This document shows positions 10,801 through 17,572 of a stretch of 53,749 bases of DNA, piece after piece. The DNA comes from Sphingomonadales bacterium (GTDB lineage: Bacteria > Bacteroidota > Bacteroidia > UBA7662): the NCBI GenBank assembly GCA_016872215.1, contig VHAX01000011.1:1-53749 (forward strand), given 5' to 3'. The translations under genes were made by a program, and so were the position numbers. The notes under the pieces are model-generated. The model was not told where the DNA came from, ran no database searches, and saw only the letters and a program-made list of their open reading frames with translations. Position 1 is the stretch's first letter; each line of letters begins with the position of its first letter.

Positions 10801-12281
10801 GAAGGAGTAGTTCTTCGAATCGAAGCACCGGGCGAATTGTATAAACAGAAATAAGTGCCCCGACGGTCCACACGTATGCTTCTTGTCACTTCACCAGTAT
10901 TCCACAGCCAATTTGCGCCCAAAGGTGCGGTTAAATCAACAAAACCGCCCAAACAAAATGTAGTTGGACCCGAAACCTGCACTTGATTGACTGCACCAAG
11001 TCCCACCTCAACCTGCCTGATGATTTGTGTCGCGCAACTATCTCCTGCGTCCAAAACCAGCATCACATCATAAACACCCGCCTGAGCAAAAACGGCTTGC
11101 GCCACCGGTCCTGTGAAATCGAAAGGCCGACCCAAACGAACCGAAAAATTATCGATCGACCAAGACTCGTTGCACAACCACTCCCCATTCGACTGATCTA
11201 TGCTAAATGATAATGAACTGGACGTATCCGGTATGGTAAAACGTACACGGTATACAGAGCTTGGGGTGCCCCAACATCGACCACCTACCTGCCCCTGATA
11301 CACCACCTGAGGATAAGTGAGGGGCGTATGACCACAACACCAAACAGCGTAGGGGTTAAAATAAAAAGTCCCTAAGCTTTGTCCGTTTACGGAGAAAGTG
11401 AATGGCTCATCGCCGTCCCAAGAGTCGTGGGCATACAAATCAAATGAAATGGTCTTCGACACATGAGGGCTCAAACCAGACTGATTGTATGAGATGCTTT
11501 GGTTGATAAACGGACCCAATACGTTGGAACCCTGGAACGAAAACACATCCGTAACATTCCAACCCTGTGTGTTTTGCTCAAAATCATTGCTTGAGGCTGA
11601 ACCCCGAACATCACCAACGTACCAACCATAGGTCGTGTTCGAATCTACATTCTGTGATGTACTGCTGAGCAACACCGAACTACCCGGCTGGGCATTGCTG
11701 CCCACAGAGAAGTCGGGAATGGCAGGACTACAAGACGGGCTGATGACATCAATTTGGCCGGATCGGGTGAAAGACCAGCGGCCGAGCAAATCGCGGGTGC
11801 GCAGATTTAATCGATGAATGCCAACGGGCAAACCACCTAAGGAAATCGAAAATACACCCATGGTGGTATCGCCAGGAAGAATCAAAAGAGGCAATCCATT
11901 TCCACAACCGGGATCGCTGCCAAAAAAGTACTCGGCCCAAACGACTGGTGCAGGTTGGAGTGATACGGGTCCTGCAAAAGAATCCGTTACGAAAATAGAA
12001 CCTGAGGCTCCTATACCCCAGCCATATTGAGCGTGCAATACACGAACCACCAAATAATGCATGCCGGGCACAGCATTTGAAAAAGACACCTGAAGTGCAG
12101 ACACATCGAGCGTATCCAATCCGGGGGTTATGGGGATGCTGGTTGCAGCCCCCACCCCAGGGTCCACATCAAAAAAATATTCAGCAGCAATAATCCCTGT
12201 CTGGGCCTGGGTATAGCCAACACTGCAAAGCAGCATCAACCACAAACAAAGGCCGCTTGGGCGCATCCAAAGACGTTCCAT
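4869..12281 (-). CDS. Giant T9SS-secreted adhesin with SprB-like, GCDS and dockerin-like modules (2470 aa)
   Basis: Residues 1-26 are a signal peptide ending in TQA. Seven modules begin with EYFFDxDPGxG-like motifs. Two copies of a 239-residue jelly-roll/PKD-like segment (about 186-424 and 815-1053) are each followed by an Ig-like WLWNTGE module and an SprB-like repeat (YLWNTGATT, YLWSNGATG). Ig-like modules follow to about 1770, then six modules of about 51 residues ending GCDS(V/L/F)xxLNL (about 1774-2079). A dockerin-like region (about 2080-2240) has two NATDA motifs and GDANGSY. The C-terminal 80 residues, with YPNPF and SAGVY, match a T9SS type A sorting domain. The protein should be exported by Sec, cross the outer membrane through T9SS and be attached to or released from the surface. 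It lies 26 bp downstream of the beta-helix gene and so is probably cotranscribed with it. Ligand unknown. Confidence 0.9.
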   Translation of the reverse strand: MERLWMRPSGLCLWLMLLCSVGYTQAQTGIIAAEYFFDVDPGVGAATSIPITPGLDTLDVSALQVSFSNAVPGMHYLVVRVLHAQYGWGIGASGSIFVTDSFAGPVSLQPAPVVWAEYFFGSDPGCGNGLPLLILPGDTTMGVFSISLGGLPVGIHRLNLRTRDLLGRWSFTRSGQIDVISPSCSPAIPDFSVGSNAQPGSSVLLSSTSQNVDSNTTYGWYVGDVRGSASSNDFEQNTQGWNVTDVFSFQGSNVLGPFINQSISYNQSGLSPHVSKTISFDLYAHDSWDGDEPFTFSVNGQSLGTFYFNPYAVWCCGHTPLTYPQVVYQGQVGGRCWGTPSSVYRVRFTIPDTSSSLSFSIDQSNGEWLCNESWSIDNFSVRLGRPFDFTGPVAQAVFAQAGVYDVMLVLDAGDSCATQIIRQVEVGLGAVNQVQVSGPTTFCLGGFVDLTAPLGANWLWNTGEVTRSIRVDRRGTYFCLYNSPGASIRRTTPSVYVDVLDVPLVVTQINRPTNGLSNGSINVQVRGGSTLLHTYLWNTGATTASIAGLQAGTYTLVVTDGVCPQNFTFHLIDSSVASSVGIVAAEVFIGVDPGPGLGIPIPVPGLSQISAVADVSLGSIPPGLYFIGVRVKDALSGWGIARHSLIRIEQQQVLPLMPNLIEAEYFVDIDPGPGRANPIQLSGSFDTMLTQTFQASVAQASPGLHRFSVRVRDAEGNWSFASSTLFFVSPPPPPGFGISAPLIAAEYFFDADPGCGNGVPIAVQPGDTIVSLSSVAVSSLSTGFHQLSVRGLDLFGHWSHAKSMPFEVISVGCSPAIPDFSVGSNAQPGSSVLLSSTSQNVDSNTTYGWYVGDVRGSASSNDFEQNTQGWNVTDVFSFQGSNVLGPFINQSISYNQSGLSPHVSKTISFDLYAHDSWDGDEPFTFSVNGQSLGTFYFNPYAVWCCGHTPLTYPQVVYQGQVGGRCWGTPSSVYRVRFTIPDTSSSLSFSIDQSNGEWLCNESWSIDNFSVRLGRPFDFTGPVAQAVFAQAGVYDVMLVLDAGDSCATQIIRQVNVGIAPPGQIVADGPLTFCAPTRRMLTAPAGSNWLWNTGETSRIIYTTASGMYSVRYNDQYGNVRFSTPLILHAPPEIRVAVSVNHESNGGSNGSARVTASGGSAWQYAYLWSNGATGPFVDGLTQGVYYVQVSDGVCSRTEYFQIFDVSAANSTDVVAAEYFFDTDPGPGLGYSLSIGRGVQVGTFSNIPSAGLSIGLHFMGVRTKNVRGDWSHAVFGLIRVIDSAQIPTTPRATLDSAAYFIDTDPGIGLDQSFAIPLGQTAIQGGFSLPTGTLSLGGHTLAVRVRDSNGQWSTVGTAPFTNCVPPAVPVASADVVACEGDTVRFGLQFRPLGNIHWTGPNGFYSQLEQLEIPSANTAMSGMYLVRMESTSGCFSAPDTVWVRVETMPVMTGSIHGSPVVCWTENIVSFSIASVNTASNYAWSIPSGAVLLSGGNTENITLDLSGWTLGVGQISVTASNSCGSVTSIPFSFRRDAAVPAATVSALTPTSICAGSLVTLESSQPPVGLRIRWIRNGSAIPGADQPIYSPTLSGFYQVQILNALNCPSPLSNGIQVNIEPYPQSLVSVTGVTNLCGGQSVMLTGSPVNGGSYQWLRDGVVVPGLVSRVVMVNTAGLYRLVVRNPAGCSDTSQSVQVNNLLGTGGQILISGPSHICPSQSVLLSGTQLPNVMYKWLLDGQVLPGQNSSTLLAISPGTYRMLVSNSAGTCTDTSTGFLLSAAQPVQNHISAQACSGTGFLFGGALYFSSGTYTSTLTSASGCDSVVTLNLTVGRDTSVQMAAAICAPGNYVFGSQVLTSSGRYTQLMSTTLGCDSFITLNLTVHPQQPVTVLNQSICSPGSFVFNGQSYHSSGLYTALLINAQGCDSLVQLNLMVNQPVAVHLTQTICAPSVAQVGGQTFGQSGIYMVHLSGSSGCDSVVNLNLTVNQPGTHSLSATICAPATYNFNGQSLTTTGTYTSTLTNAVGCDSVIALNLTVNQPGTHSLSATICAPASYSFNGFQYANSGLYTALLTNQAGCDSLVTLNLTVLPCNRITGRISYLNRFATPMNQSQVQLLSGNTVLGTTSTDAQGLFLFTGLSSGQPYHFGVSTQKPWGGVNATDAFFVNQHFSGRAPLMGLFHRAADVNLSSVVNATDALQILSRYAVQGYTFALSDWVFSDSSVTLQNDTVAVHLRALTAGDANGSYVPLPGLRHAAGILLQQSGSFDESDGAWPIRVGEDLEVAAISLDLLLPDGLRVRNIRVPSAAEGSSPVVFEQHDRVLRLAWFGSRPLNLRAGDDLLLLETENPHLNTALSAQWLALADCELANGMGIPHTMPKLLVPVLSSSDRTGWSLMCYPNPFGDESRLSIQLSRPGSIYYQISDASGRRVYSSPQELLSAGAHTIYLPVSLLSAGVYQCSFVYDSGGIPERRQLRLVKAAY
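6150..6206. repeat. 57-bp exact direct repeat, unit 1
   Basis: Identical to 6303-6359, with an offset of 153 bp, which is exactly 51 codons. It lies in the array of six GCDS modules of the giant adhesin and covers the linker NQPGTHS plus the start LSATICAPA of the next module. Confidence 0.95.
6303..6359. repeat. 57-bp exact direct repeat, unit 2
   Basis: Second copy of the 57-bp segment at 6150-6206. The remaining modules of the array keep the protein motif but differ in DNA sequence, so these two neighbours were copied or converted most recently. Confidence 0.95.
9124..9839. repeat. Copy A of a perfect 716-bp intragenic direct repeat
   Basis: Base-by-base comparison shows identity to 11011-11726 at a fixed offset of 1887 bp. 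Beyond the right end one mismatch (g/a at 9840/11727) is followed by six more identical bases. The left end stops abruptly at 9124. The repeat encodes the 239-residue jelly-roll/PKD-like segment of the giant adhesin, from PAIPDF to IIRQV. The paralogous modules on both sides are clearly diverged. Confidence 0.97.
11011..11726. repeat. Copy B of the perfect 716-bp intragenic direct repeat
   Basis: Identical to 9124-9839 in the same orientation and reading frame, with no synonymous difference. It lies in the first of two paralogous super-units of about 629 residues in the 2470-aa adhesin. Confidence 0.97.
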
Positions 12282-12307
12282 GAGCGTGCGTACAGCGGTT
12301 GGAACGA

Positions 12308-13417
12308 CTAATCGCGCGAAACAGCTCGCAAATTGATTTGGAGTGTACCTCCCACCGGAACTGTAGAAACCGGGATACTTAACTCAGTAACTGCCGGAGT
12401 TTTGGGCTCAGACGGCAACTGAGTTACGGCATACAGGCCTCCCCACAAGCCAATGTTTGTTCCGTTGGTGCCTGTTCCCAAAGCAGGAGAACCAGTCTGC
12501 AATCCGTAATTGTGCCCCCAACTAAATTCGGCGTTGGGATTTGAGAAATTGAACGGGAAATTATTGAAGAGTGGGTCAAGGTTTTCAAGATTGCCCGAAC
12601 CTGTTCCGCCATAACCTGGAGGTGGCAGCGCACTCACTTGAGCATTGGCATACGTAAGGTTGTTGTACCAGTAGCAGTCGTAACAACCAGTAGGCTCGGA
12701 CCTGTAAAAAATATTATTTTCCAATACAAGACCTTTTACAGACAGGCAAGGGTTATACCAATAATATGGTCCGCTGAAAACTGAACTTGTCCTATTCAGA
12801 AATATTGAATTACTGACAACCACCTCTGAATTAAAATTTCCATTCTCACATCTAACTTGAATAGCAGCGCCATCGAAAACACAATTCGTCAGTAAAACAT
12901 TATCTACATCATATTTTAGGTACAAACCAGTTTTTAACAAACAATGCCTGAATGTTATGTCCCGAAATGTTTCTGAACCCACACCAAGATAAACCCATTC
13001 CCTCACAACACAACGCTCAAAAATGAAATTATTCATAGATTGTTGCCCTCCCGCAGCACCCGTAAAATCACCATTAATATTTACTTGATACATGTTCAGT
13101 CCGTAAAACCGACTACTGTCCGATCCCATGGTTGGGCTATATTTGCGTAAATATAGGTAGTCCATCTCGACCACATTGTTCCGAATACCTTCACCGATTA
13201 ACACCAAAGGCTTGACCATGGTCACACTTCCATAATTGCCCCCACCCCCGGTTATCAATAAGGTGTCGCCTGGCGAGGCCGCATCCACGGCTGCCTGTAA
13301 ACTGCTGTGTTGGGCAGGACGGGAAGTAACATTACTCACTGTAATCACTGCAGCATCAACCCGAACATGAATCAGAGCCATAAAGGCGAATAAGAAAAGA
13401 GTGTAAATTGTTTTCAT
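12308..13417 (-). CDS. Secreted right-handed beta-helix-like protein (369 aa)
   Basis: Residues 1-22 form a signal peptide (MKTIYTLFLFAFMALI, ending VDA). The start ATTVSN-like stretch followed by SLQAAVDAASPGDTLLITGG is typical of Pfam-type beta-helix proteins. The middle (about 75-260) has repeated short beta-rich steps with NN, FERC, FRHC, LTNC and LENN motifs that fit stacked coils. The C-terminus, with TELSIP and INLRA, resembles the short terminal beta segment common in Bacteroidota proteins of this type; no classic T9SS tail is seen. It is the first gene of the operon with the giant adhesin, 26 bp upstream of it. The 5' flank (13418-13500) is AT-rich, but I see no clear TAnnTTTG box. 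Probably surface-exposed and carbohydrate- or matrix-related; substrate unknown. Confidence 0.8.
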   Translation of the reverse strand: MKTIYTLFLFAFMALIHVRVDAAVITVSNVTSRPAQHSSLQAAVDAASPGDTLLITGGGGNYGSVTMVKPLVLIGEGIRNNVVEMDYLYLRKYSPTMGSDSSRFYGLNMYQVNINGDFTGAAGGQQSMNNFIFERCVVREWVYLGVGSETFRDITFRHCLLKTGLYLKYDVDNVLLTNCVFDGAAIQVRCENGNFNSEVVVSNSIFLNRTSSVFSGPYYWYNPCLSVKGLVLENNIFYRSEPTGCYDCYWYNNLTYANAQVSALPPPGYGGTGSGNLENLDPLFNNFPFNFSNPNAEFSWGHNYGLQTGSPALGTGTNGTNIGLWGGLYAVTQLPSEPKTPAVTELSIPVSTVPVGGTLQINLRAVSRD

Positions 13418-13504
13418 AAAGTAGTGTGATTTATAGGGTTTAAAACGGCTGTAATCTAAAAATAATTTTTGAAATAAAAAAAAACATTGTATAAGTTTAA
13501 TTAT

Positions 13505-14296
13505 TCATCCCATGCTTACCGACCAGTGCTCCAGGGCAGCAAGTAAGCGGGGACCATACCAGGAGTAATGCTCACCGTCGACCAGGCGCAGTTCGGCTCG
13601 GGCCAGCCCAAGGTCGAACAATTCTTGTGCGTGGTGGCGTCGAAAGGGAAAGGGCTCTGAACTGAGCAAAAGCAAGTCGGCCCCACTGGCTTGGAGCTGT
13701 GTCGGTTCGGGGGTCGGATACCGACCCGTCCAGGAGGCCGCCGCATTCACGGCGCCCAGTCGCGTCAATACGGCATCGATGAAGGTATCGCTGCCAGCAA
13801 ACATCCAGGGGTCGCGCCAAATGCCATAAAGCACCCGGCGGCCTGTCAATGGTTGGCCCAAGCCCTCAAAGCCGGCCTGAATCTGTTGTGTTAAAGCCAG
13901 CGCCTGCTCGGTACGACCTGTAATACGGCCCACGGCATCCATCATGGCGCAGGCCGAATCGATGCAGCGGACATCGCTGATCCAAACCGGCAACTCCTTC
14001 ATCAATTGTTCGAGTCGGTCTTGGTCGTTCTCTTCCTTGTTGGCCAATACCCAGTCGGGCCGCAGGGCTAAAATCTGCTCCACACGAAAATCTTTGGTGC
14101 CCCCCACCCGGATTTTCGTTTGTCGCCAATGCGGGGGGTGCACACAAAAACGGGTGATGCCCACCACTTCTTGATCGAGCCCCAGTGCCGCCAAGCATTC
14201 GGTTTGGGAGGGCACGAGCGACACGATGCGCTGGGGTGGAAAACGCAACGGTTGTACCCAACGACCGAGCGGGTCCCATTCGCCCCCCGCATACAT
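13505..14296 (-). CDS. BtuF-like periplasmic-binding (helical backbone metal receptor) protein, no signal peptide
   Basis: 263 aa. The segment from PPQRIVSLVPSQTE to VVGITRFCVHPP, then VGGTKDF and ALRPDWVLANKEEN, is the typical N-terminal lobe of cobalamin/ferric-siderophore binding proteins. A long linking helix (about 110-150) joins it to the C-terminal lobe. The protein begins only about 20 residues before this domain and has no signal peptide or lipobox, so it would be cytoplasmic unless another start exists. Its start lies 2 bp after the stop of the cystathionine beta-synthase gene, so the two are cotranscribed and probably translationally coupled. Family members of this subtype without a leader are common in Bacteroidota; the ligand is unproven. 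Confidence 0.82.
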   Translation of the reverse strand: MYAGGEWDPLGRWVQPLRFPPQRIVSLVPSQTECLAALGLDQEVVGITRFCVHPPHWRQTKIRVGGTKDFRVEQILALRPDWVLANKEENDQDRLEQLMKELPVWISDVRCIDSACAMMDAVGRITGRTEQALALTQQIQAGFEGLGQPLTGRRVLYGIWRDPWMFAGSDTFIDAVLTRLGAVNAAASWTGRYPTPEPTQLQASGADLLLLSSEPFPFRRHHAQELFDLGLARAELRLVDGEHYSWYGPRLLAALEHWSVSMG

Positions 14297-14298
14297 GG

Positions 14299-15666
14299 CT
14301 AGGAAAGTTGGGCCATCAGATCGTGGCGGGTGATGATGTGCTTTTCATGGCCCCCAAGGTCTACCAATACAGCCGCCGCGGGTGCGGTTGATGAAAAATG
14401 AGCCATAAGCGCCGAAACCGGCGTACCCGATGGTACGCAGGCGAAGGGAGGCAGCATAACTTCACCGACCGGAAGGCGCCGCACAGACTCATCGCCGGCC
14501 AACAAACCCATCAACTGGTGATCGGTCACCGAACCCTTAAATGCTTCTGCATCGACCACCGGCAACTGGGAAACATTGTAATGAAGCATTTTCTGAACCG
14601 CTTCGGCGACCGTTTGGCTGACCCCCACAGTGAGCAAGGGCAGGTGTCGGTGCGCGACCACGCAATCGGCGGCGGTGCGCACAGGCGATTCCAAAAATCC
14701 ACGTTCGCGCATCCACTCGTCGTTGAACATCTTGCCCAAGTAGCGTGTACCGTGGTCGTGGAAGATCACCACCACGACATCCTCCTTTCTCAGATGCTCG
14801 CCCAGTTGAAGGAGTCCGGCCACCGCCGAGCCCGCTGAATTTCCGGCAAAAATACCCTCCTCCCGGGCAATTCGTCGGGTCATAACGGCAGCATCGCGGT
14901 CGGTGACCTTCTCGAATCGATCAATCAGATCGAAATCCACATTCTGCGGCAAGAAATCCTCCCCGATCCCTTCGGTGATGTAGGGGTAGATCTCGTTTTT
15001 ATCGAACTCACCGGTTTCTTTATATTTTTTGAAGACTGAACCATAGGTGTCGATTCCCCAAACCTGAATCGCCGGGTTCTGCTCCTTCAGGTAGCGTGCC
15101 GTTCCGGAGATGGTGCCCCCAGTGCCCACGCCCACCACAAGATGGGTGATGCGCCCCTCGGTTTGCTGCCATATTTCTGGGCCGGTCGACTCATAATGCG
15201 CCTGCCGGTTGGACAGGTTGTCGTATTGATTGGCCTTCCAGCTGTTGGGCACCTCACGCTCGAGGCGCGACGAAACGGAATAATAGGAACTGGGATCCTC
15301 TGGCTCCACATTGGTTGGGCACACCACCACCTCTGCACCCAAAGCGCGCAAGGCATCAACCTTCTCCTTCGACTGCTTGTCGGTCGTGGTGAAAATGCAC
15401 TTATAACCCTTCACGATTGCTGCGATGGCCAGTCCCATCCCCGTATTTCCGGAAGTGCCCTCGATAATTGTGCCCCCCGGCTTGAGTTTTCCGCTTTTCT
15501 CGGCCTCCTCAATCATCCGGAGGGCCATCCGGTCTTTAGTGGAATGACCAGGGTTGAAGGTCTCAACTTTGGCCAATACTGTGGCCGGTAAAGATTTGGT
15601 AACGCGATTGAGTTGCACCATCGGGGTATTTCCAATGGTGTGGAGTATGTGGGGATACCAAGGCAT
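14299..15666 (-). CDS. Cystathionine beta-synthase / cysteine synthase family with C-terminal CBS pair
   Basis: 455 aa from the ATG at 15666; a longer open frame reaches 15759, but family homology begins at YPHILHTIGNTPMVQL. PLP fold type II: the Schiff-base lysine is K44 in NPGHSTKDR, the substrate loop is EGTSGNTG, and the phosphate loop is GVGTGGTISG near residue 190. Two CBS domains occupy about 335-455, an arrangement typical of cystathionine beta-synthase rather than plain cysteine synthase. It condenses serine (or O-acetylserine) with homocysteine (or sulfide) in sulfur amino acid metabolism. A TATTTTTG box on this strand ends 3 nt before the chosen ATG, which supports this start and suggests a leaderless mRNA. 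The divergent neighbour is a glycosyltransferase. Confidence 0.9.
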   Translation of the reverse strand: MPWYPHILHTIGNTPMVQLNRVTKSLPATVLAKVETFNPGHSTKDRMALRMIEEAEKSGKLKPGGTIIEGTSGNTGMGLAIAAIVKGYKCIFTTTDKQSKEKVDALRALGAEVVVCPTNVEPEDPSSYYSVSSRLEREVPNSWKANQYDNLSNRQAHYESTGPEIWQQTEGRITHLVVGVGTGGTISGTARYLKEQNPAIQVWGIDTYGSVFKKYKETGEFDKNEIYPYITEGIGEDFLPQNVDFDLIDRFEKVTDRDAAVMTRRIAREEGIFAGNSAGSAVAGLLQLGEHLRKEDVVVVIFHDHGTRYLGKMFNDEWMRERGFLESPVRTAADCVVAHRHLPLLTVGVSQTVAEAVQKMLHYNVSQLPVVDAEAFKGSVTDHQLMGLLAGDESVRRLPVGEVMLPPFACVPSGTPVSALMAHFSSTAPAAAVLVDLGGHEKHIITRHDLMAQLS

Positions 15667-15669
15667 GCA

Positions 15670-15677
15670 CAAAAATA
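15670..15677 (-). promoter_or_regulatory. TAnnTTTG -7 box of the cystathionine beta-synthase gene
   Basis: TATTTTTG on the minus strand, with only TGC between it and the ATG. The Bacteroidota -7 element sits about 3 nt from the transcription start, so the predicted start coincides with the initiation codon. Confidence 0.65.
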
Positions 15678-15717
15678 GACAAAACCGAGGGATGGCGTGA
15701 CAATCCTCCACGCTCTG

Positions 15718-15725
15718 TATGTTTG
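15718..15725 (+). promoter_or_regulatory. TAnnTTTG -7 box of the glycosyltransferase gene
   Basis: TATGTTTG followed by 4 nt and the ATG at 15730. No TTG-type -33 element is clear upstream. The box lies inside the longer open frame that starts at 15697, arguing against that start. Confidence 0.55.
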
Positions 15726-15729
15726 CGCT

Positions 15730-16608
15730 ATGCAATCGAGTGATGCACGCCAAAGTCAAGCTTCCGATGCGGAAAACATGGGTCGGCCACGGATCAGCGG
15801 GGTGGTGATCTGTCTCAACGAAGCGCAGCGCATCGAAGATTGCCTGCTGTCGATCCGACCAGTTGTGGATGAAATAGTACTACTCGATTCGGGGAGTAGT
15901 GACGATACCACCGCTCGTGCCACTGCTCTGGGTGCCAGGGTCATTCAACGTGAGTTTGACACCTTCGCCGCCCAAAAAAACGCAGGCATCGAGGCAGCCC
16001 TCTACCCCTGGATCTTATCGATCGATGCTGATGAGCGGCTTTCCCCTGAGCTACAGTCGGCCCTCACAGCGTGGTGCGAACAAAACATCCCGGCGTCGCC
16101 CTGCGCCCTGCGCATGAACCGCCTTAACCATCTGGGTGAGCAGGCCATCAGGCACGGAAGCTGGTGGCCCGACCGGAAGATCCGCTTGTTTCACCGCGAG
16201 ATGGCCAGGTGGGGATCAGGTAATCCACACGAGGAATTAAGCCTGCAGCCTGGTACACGCATCGTTGACCTCGACGGACTACTCCTACACCTCACCGCCG
16301 ACGGCCCGGCTACTTTACGGCGTAAAAGTGAGCGCTATGCCCGCCTATGGGCCGAACAACGGAAGGCGGACAAACAAATCGCACCGGTTTGGAAACCCCT
16401 GTTGAGCGCTGCCTTCCGGTGGCTGCGCGACTATGTATTCAGAGCGGGATTTCTCGATGGCCGCGCGGGCTGGGAAATTGCACTGATAGATGCGGCCTAC
16501 ACCTATAATAAGTATGCGCTGACGCGAAAAGCATTAATAAGCGGCGGACAGCGGACGATATCGACCGATCCTCATTCGCTCAGACAAAAAACGAGCGGGA
16601 AATCCTAA
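15730..16608 (+). CDS. Glycosyltransferase family 2 (WaaE/KdtX-like)
   Basis: 292 aa from the ATG at 15730; in-frame ATGs also exist at 15697 and 15778. The 15730 start is preferred because a TATGTTTG promoter box ends 4 nt upstream of it; the conserved domain begins near the 15778 ATG, so that start is also possible. Motifs are SGVVICLNEAQRI, then LDSGSSDDT for nucleotide-sugar binding, the IDADER metal-binding DxD-like motif, and a lipopolysaccharide-core-type C-terminus with WWPDRKIRLF and NPHEEL. It probably transfers a sugar in cell-envelope glycan synthesis at the cytoplasmic side of the membrane. The next gene is a second, different glycosyltransferase 68 bp downstream. Confidence 0.85.
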   Translation: MQSSDARQSQASDAENMGRPRISGVVICLNEAQRIEDCLLSIRPVVDEIVLLDSGSSDDTTARATALGARVIQREFDTFAAQKNAGIEAALYPWILSIDADERLSPELQSALTAWCEQNIPASPCALRMNRLNHLGEQAIRHGSWWPDRKIRLFHREMARWGSGNPHEELSLQPGTRIVDLDGLLLHLTADGPATLRRKSERYARLWAEQRKADKQIAPVWKPLLSAAFRWLRDYVFRAGFLDGRAGWEIALIDAAYTYNKYALTRKALISGGQRTISTDPHSLRQKTSGKS

Positions 16609-16613
16609 ATTTG
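16606..16613 (+). promoter_or_regulatory. TAnnTTTG -7 box upstream of the second glycosyltransferase
   Basis: TAAATTTG overlaps the stop codon of the preceding gene. Transcription would start near 16617, leaving about 60 nt of leader before the GTG at 16677. The leader contains a 21-codon ATG reading frame (16621-16686) that overlaps the GTG out of frame. Confidence 0.45.
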
Positions 16614-16676
16614 CGGTTGTATGTCGACTCCCACCCGCTTGCAACCAGAACATACATCCCCTAAGTCACCCCAACC

Positions 16677-17552
16677 GTGCGTGTAGGCGGTTTCACCTTT
16701 GTACGCAATGCCCTGCGCTACGACTACCCCGTATGCGAGAGTATTGCTTCCCTACTACCTTTAGTCGACACCCTTGTGGTTCTTTTGGGCAACAGCGAAG
16801 ACGGCACCTCCGATATGCTGAGCAAACATTTTGCACATGAGCCACGCATCTGCTGGGTCGACTCGGTGTGGGACGATACCCTGCGCGAAGGTGGGCGCGT
16901 TCTGGCCATAGAAACCGATAAAGCCTACCATGCACTAGGCACAGAATTCGACTGGGTAATCTATCTGCAGGCCGATGAGGTCCTCCACCAGAGCGATTAC
17001 CACCTGCTGCGCAATGCCATGGAACACCACCTACGTAATCCCCTTGTGGAAGGCCTACTGCTTCAATATAAACATTTCTACGGCTCCTACGATTATGTGG
17101 GCACCAACCGACGTTGGTATAGGCGCGAGATCCGGATAATGCGTCCCTTGCCCGGGCTTCACGCCTGGCGCGATGCGCAGGGTTTCCGTTGCGACGGCCG
17201 TAAACTACAGGTGAAAGCGACCACGGCACGCGTGTTTCACTATGGATGGGTCAAAAATCCACTACGGCAGCAAGACAAGCAGGTCAATTTCAACCGATTG
17301 TGGCACTCCGAAGACTACGTTCAAGAGCACATTGCAGTGCGGGAGACCTACGACTATGAGGGCAACGAGCAACTCGACACCTTCACAGGCTCCCATCCGG
17401 CGGTCATGGAAGGACGAATTTCGCGGCAGGACTGGACATTCTTGTACCGACCCCGAACGGTGAAGCCAACCCGGCATGAAAAGCTTTTGGGCCTCTGGGA
17501 ACAAATCACAGGCCGGCGCTTGTTTGAATACCGCAATTACACAGAACTCTAA
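16677..17552 (+). CDS. Glycosyltransferase family 2-like protein, GTG start
   Basis: 291 aa. The N-terminus RVGGFTFVRNALRYDYP matches the usual start of this family, so the GTG at 16677 is chosen; no in-frame ATG lies upstream. Visible motifs are SIASLLPLVDTLVVLLGNSEDGT (substrate-side strand), FDWVIYLQADEVLH (DxE metal motif) and FYGSYDYVGTNRRWYRREIRI. Proteins of this kind are annotated as glycosyltransferases and occur near envelope genes. It is followed after 20 bp by the NfeD-type protease gene. The sugar donor and acceptor cannot be inferred. Confidence 0.8.
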   Translation: MRVGGFTFVRNALRYDYPVCESIASLLPLVDTLVVLLGNSEDGTSDMLSKHFAHEPRICWVDSVWDDTLREGGRVLAIETDKAYHALGTEFDWVIYLQADEVLHQSDYHLLRNAMEHHLRNPLVEGLLLQYKHFYGSYDYVGTNRRWYRREIRIMRPLPGLHAWRDAQGFRCDGRKLQVKATTARVFHYGWVKNPLRQQDKQVNFNRLWHSEDYVQEHIAVRETYDYEGNEQLDTFTGSHPAVMEGRISRQDWTFLYRPRTVKPTRHEKLLGLWEQITGRRLFEYRNYTEL

Positions 17553-17572
17553 TCGGCCTCATCTACATTCCC

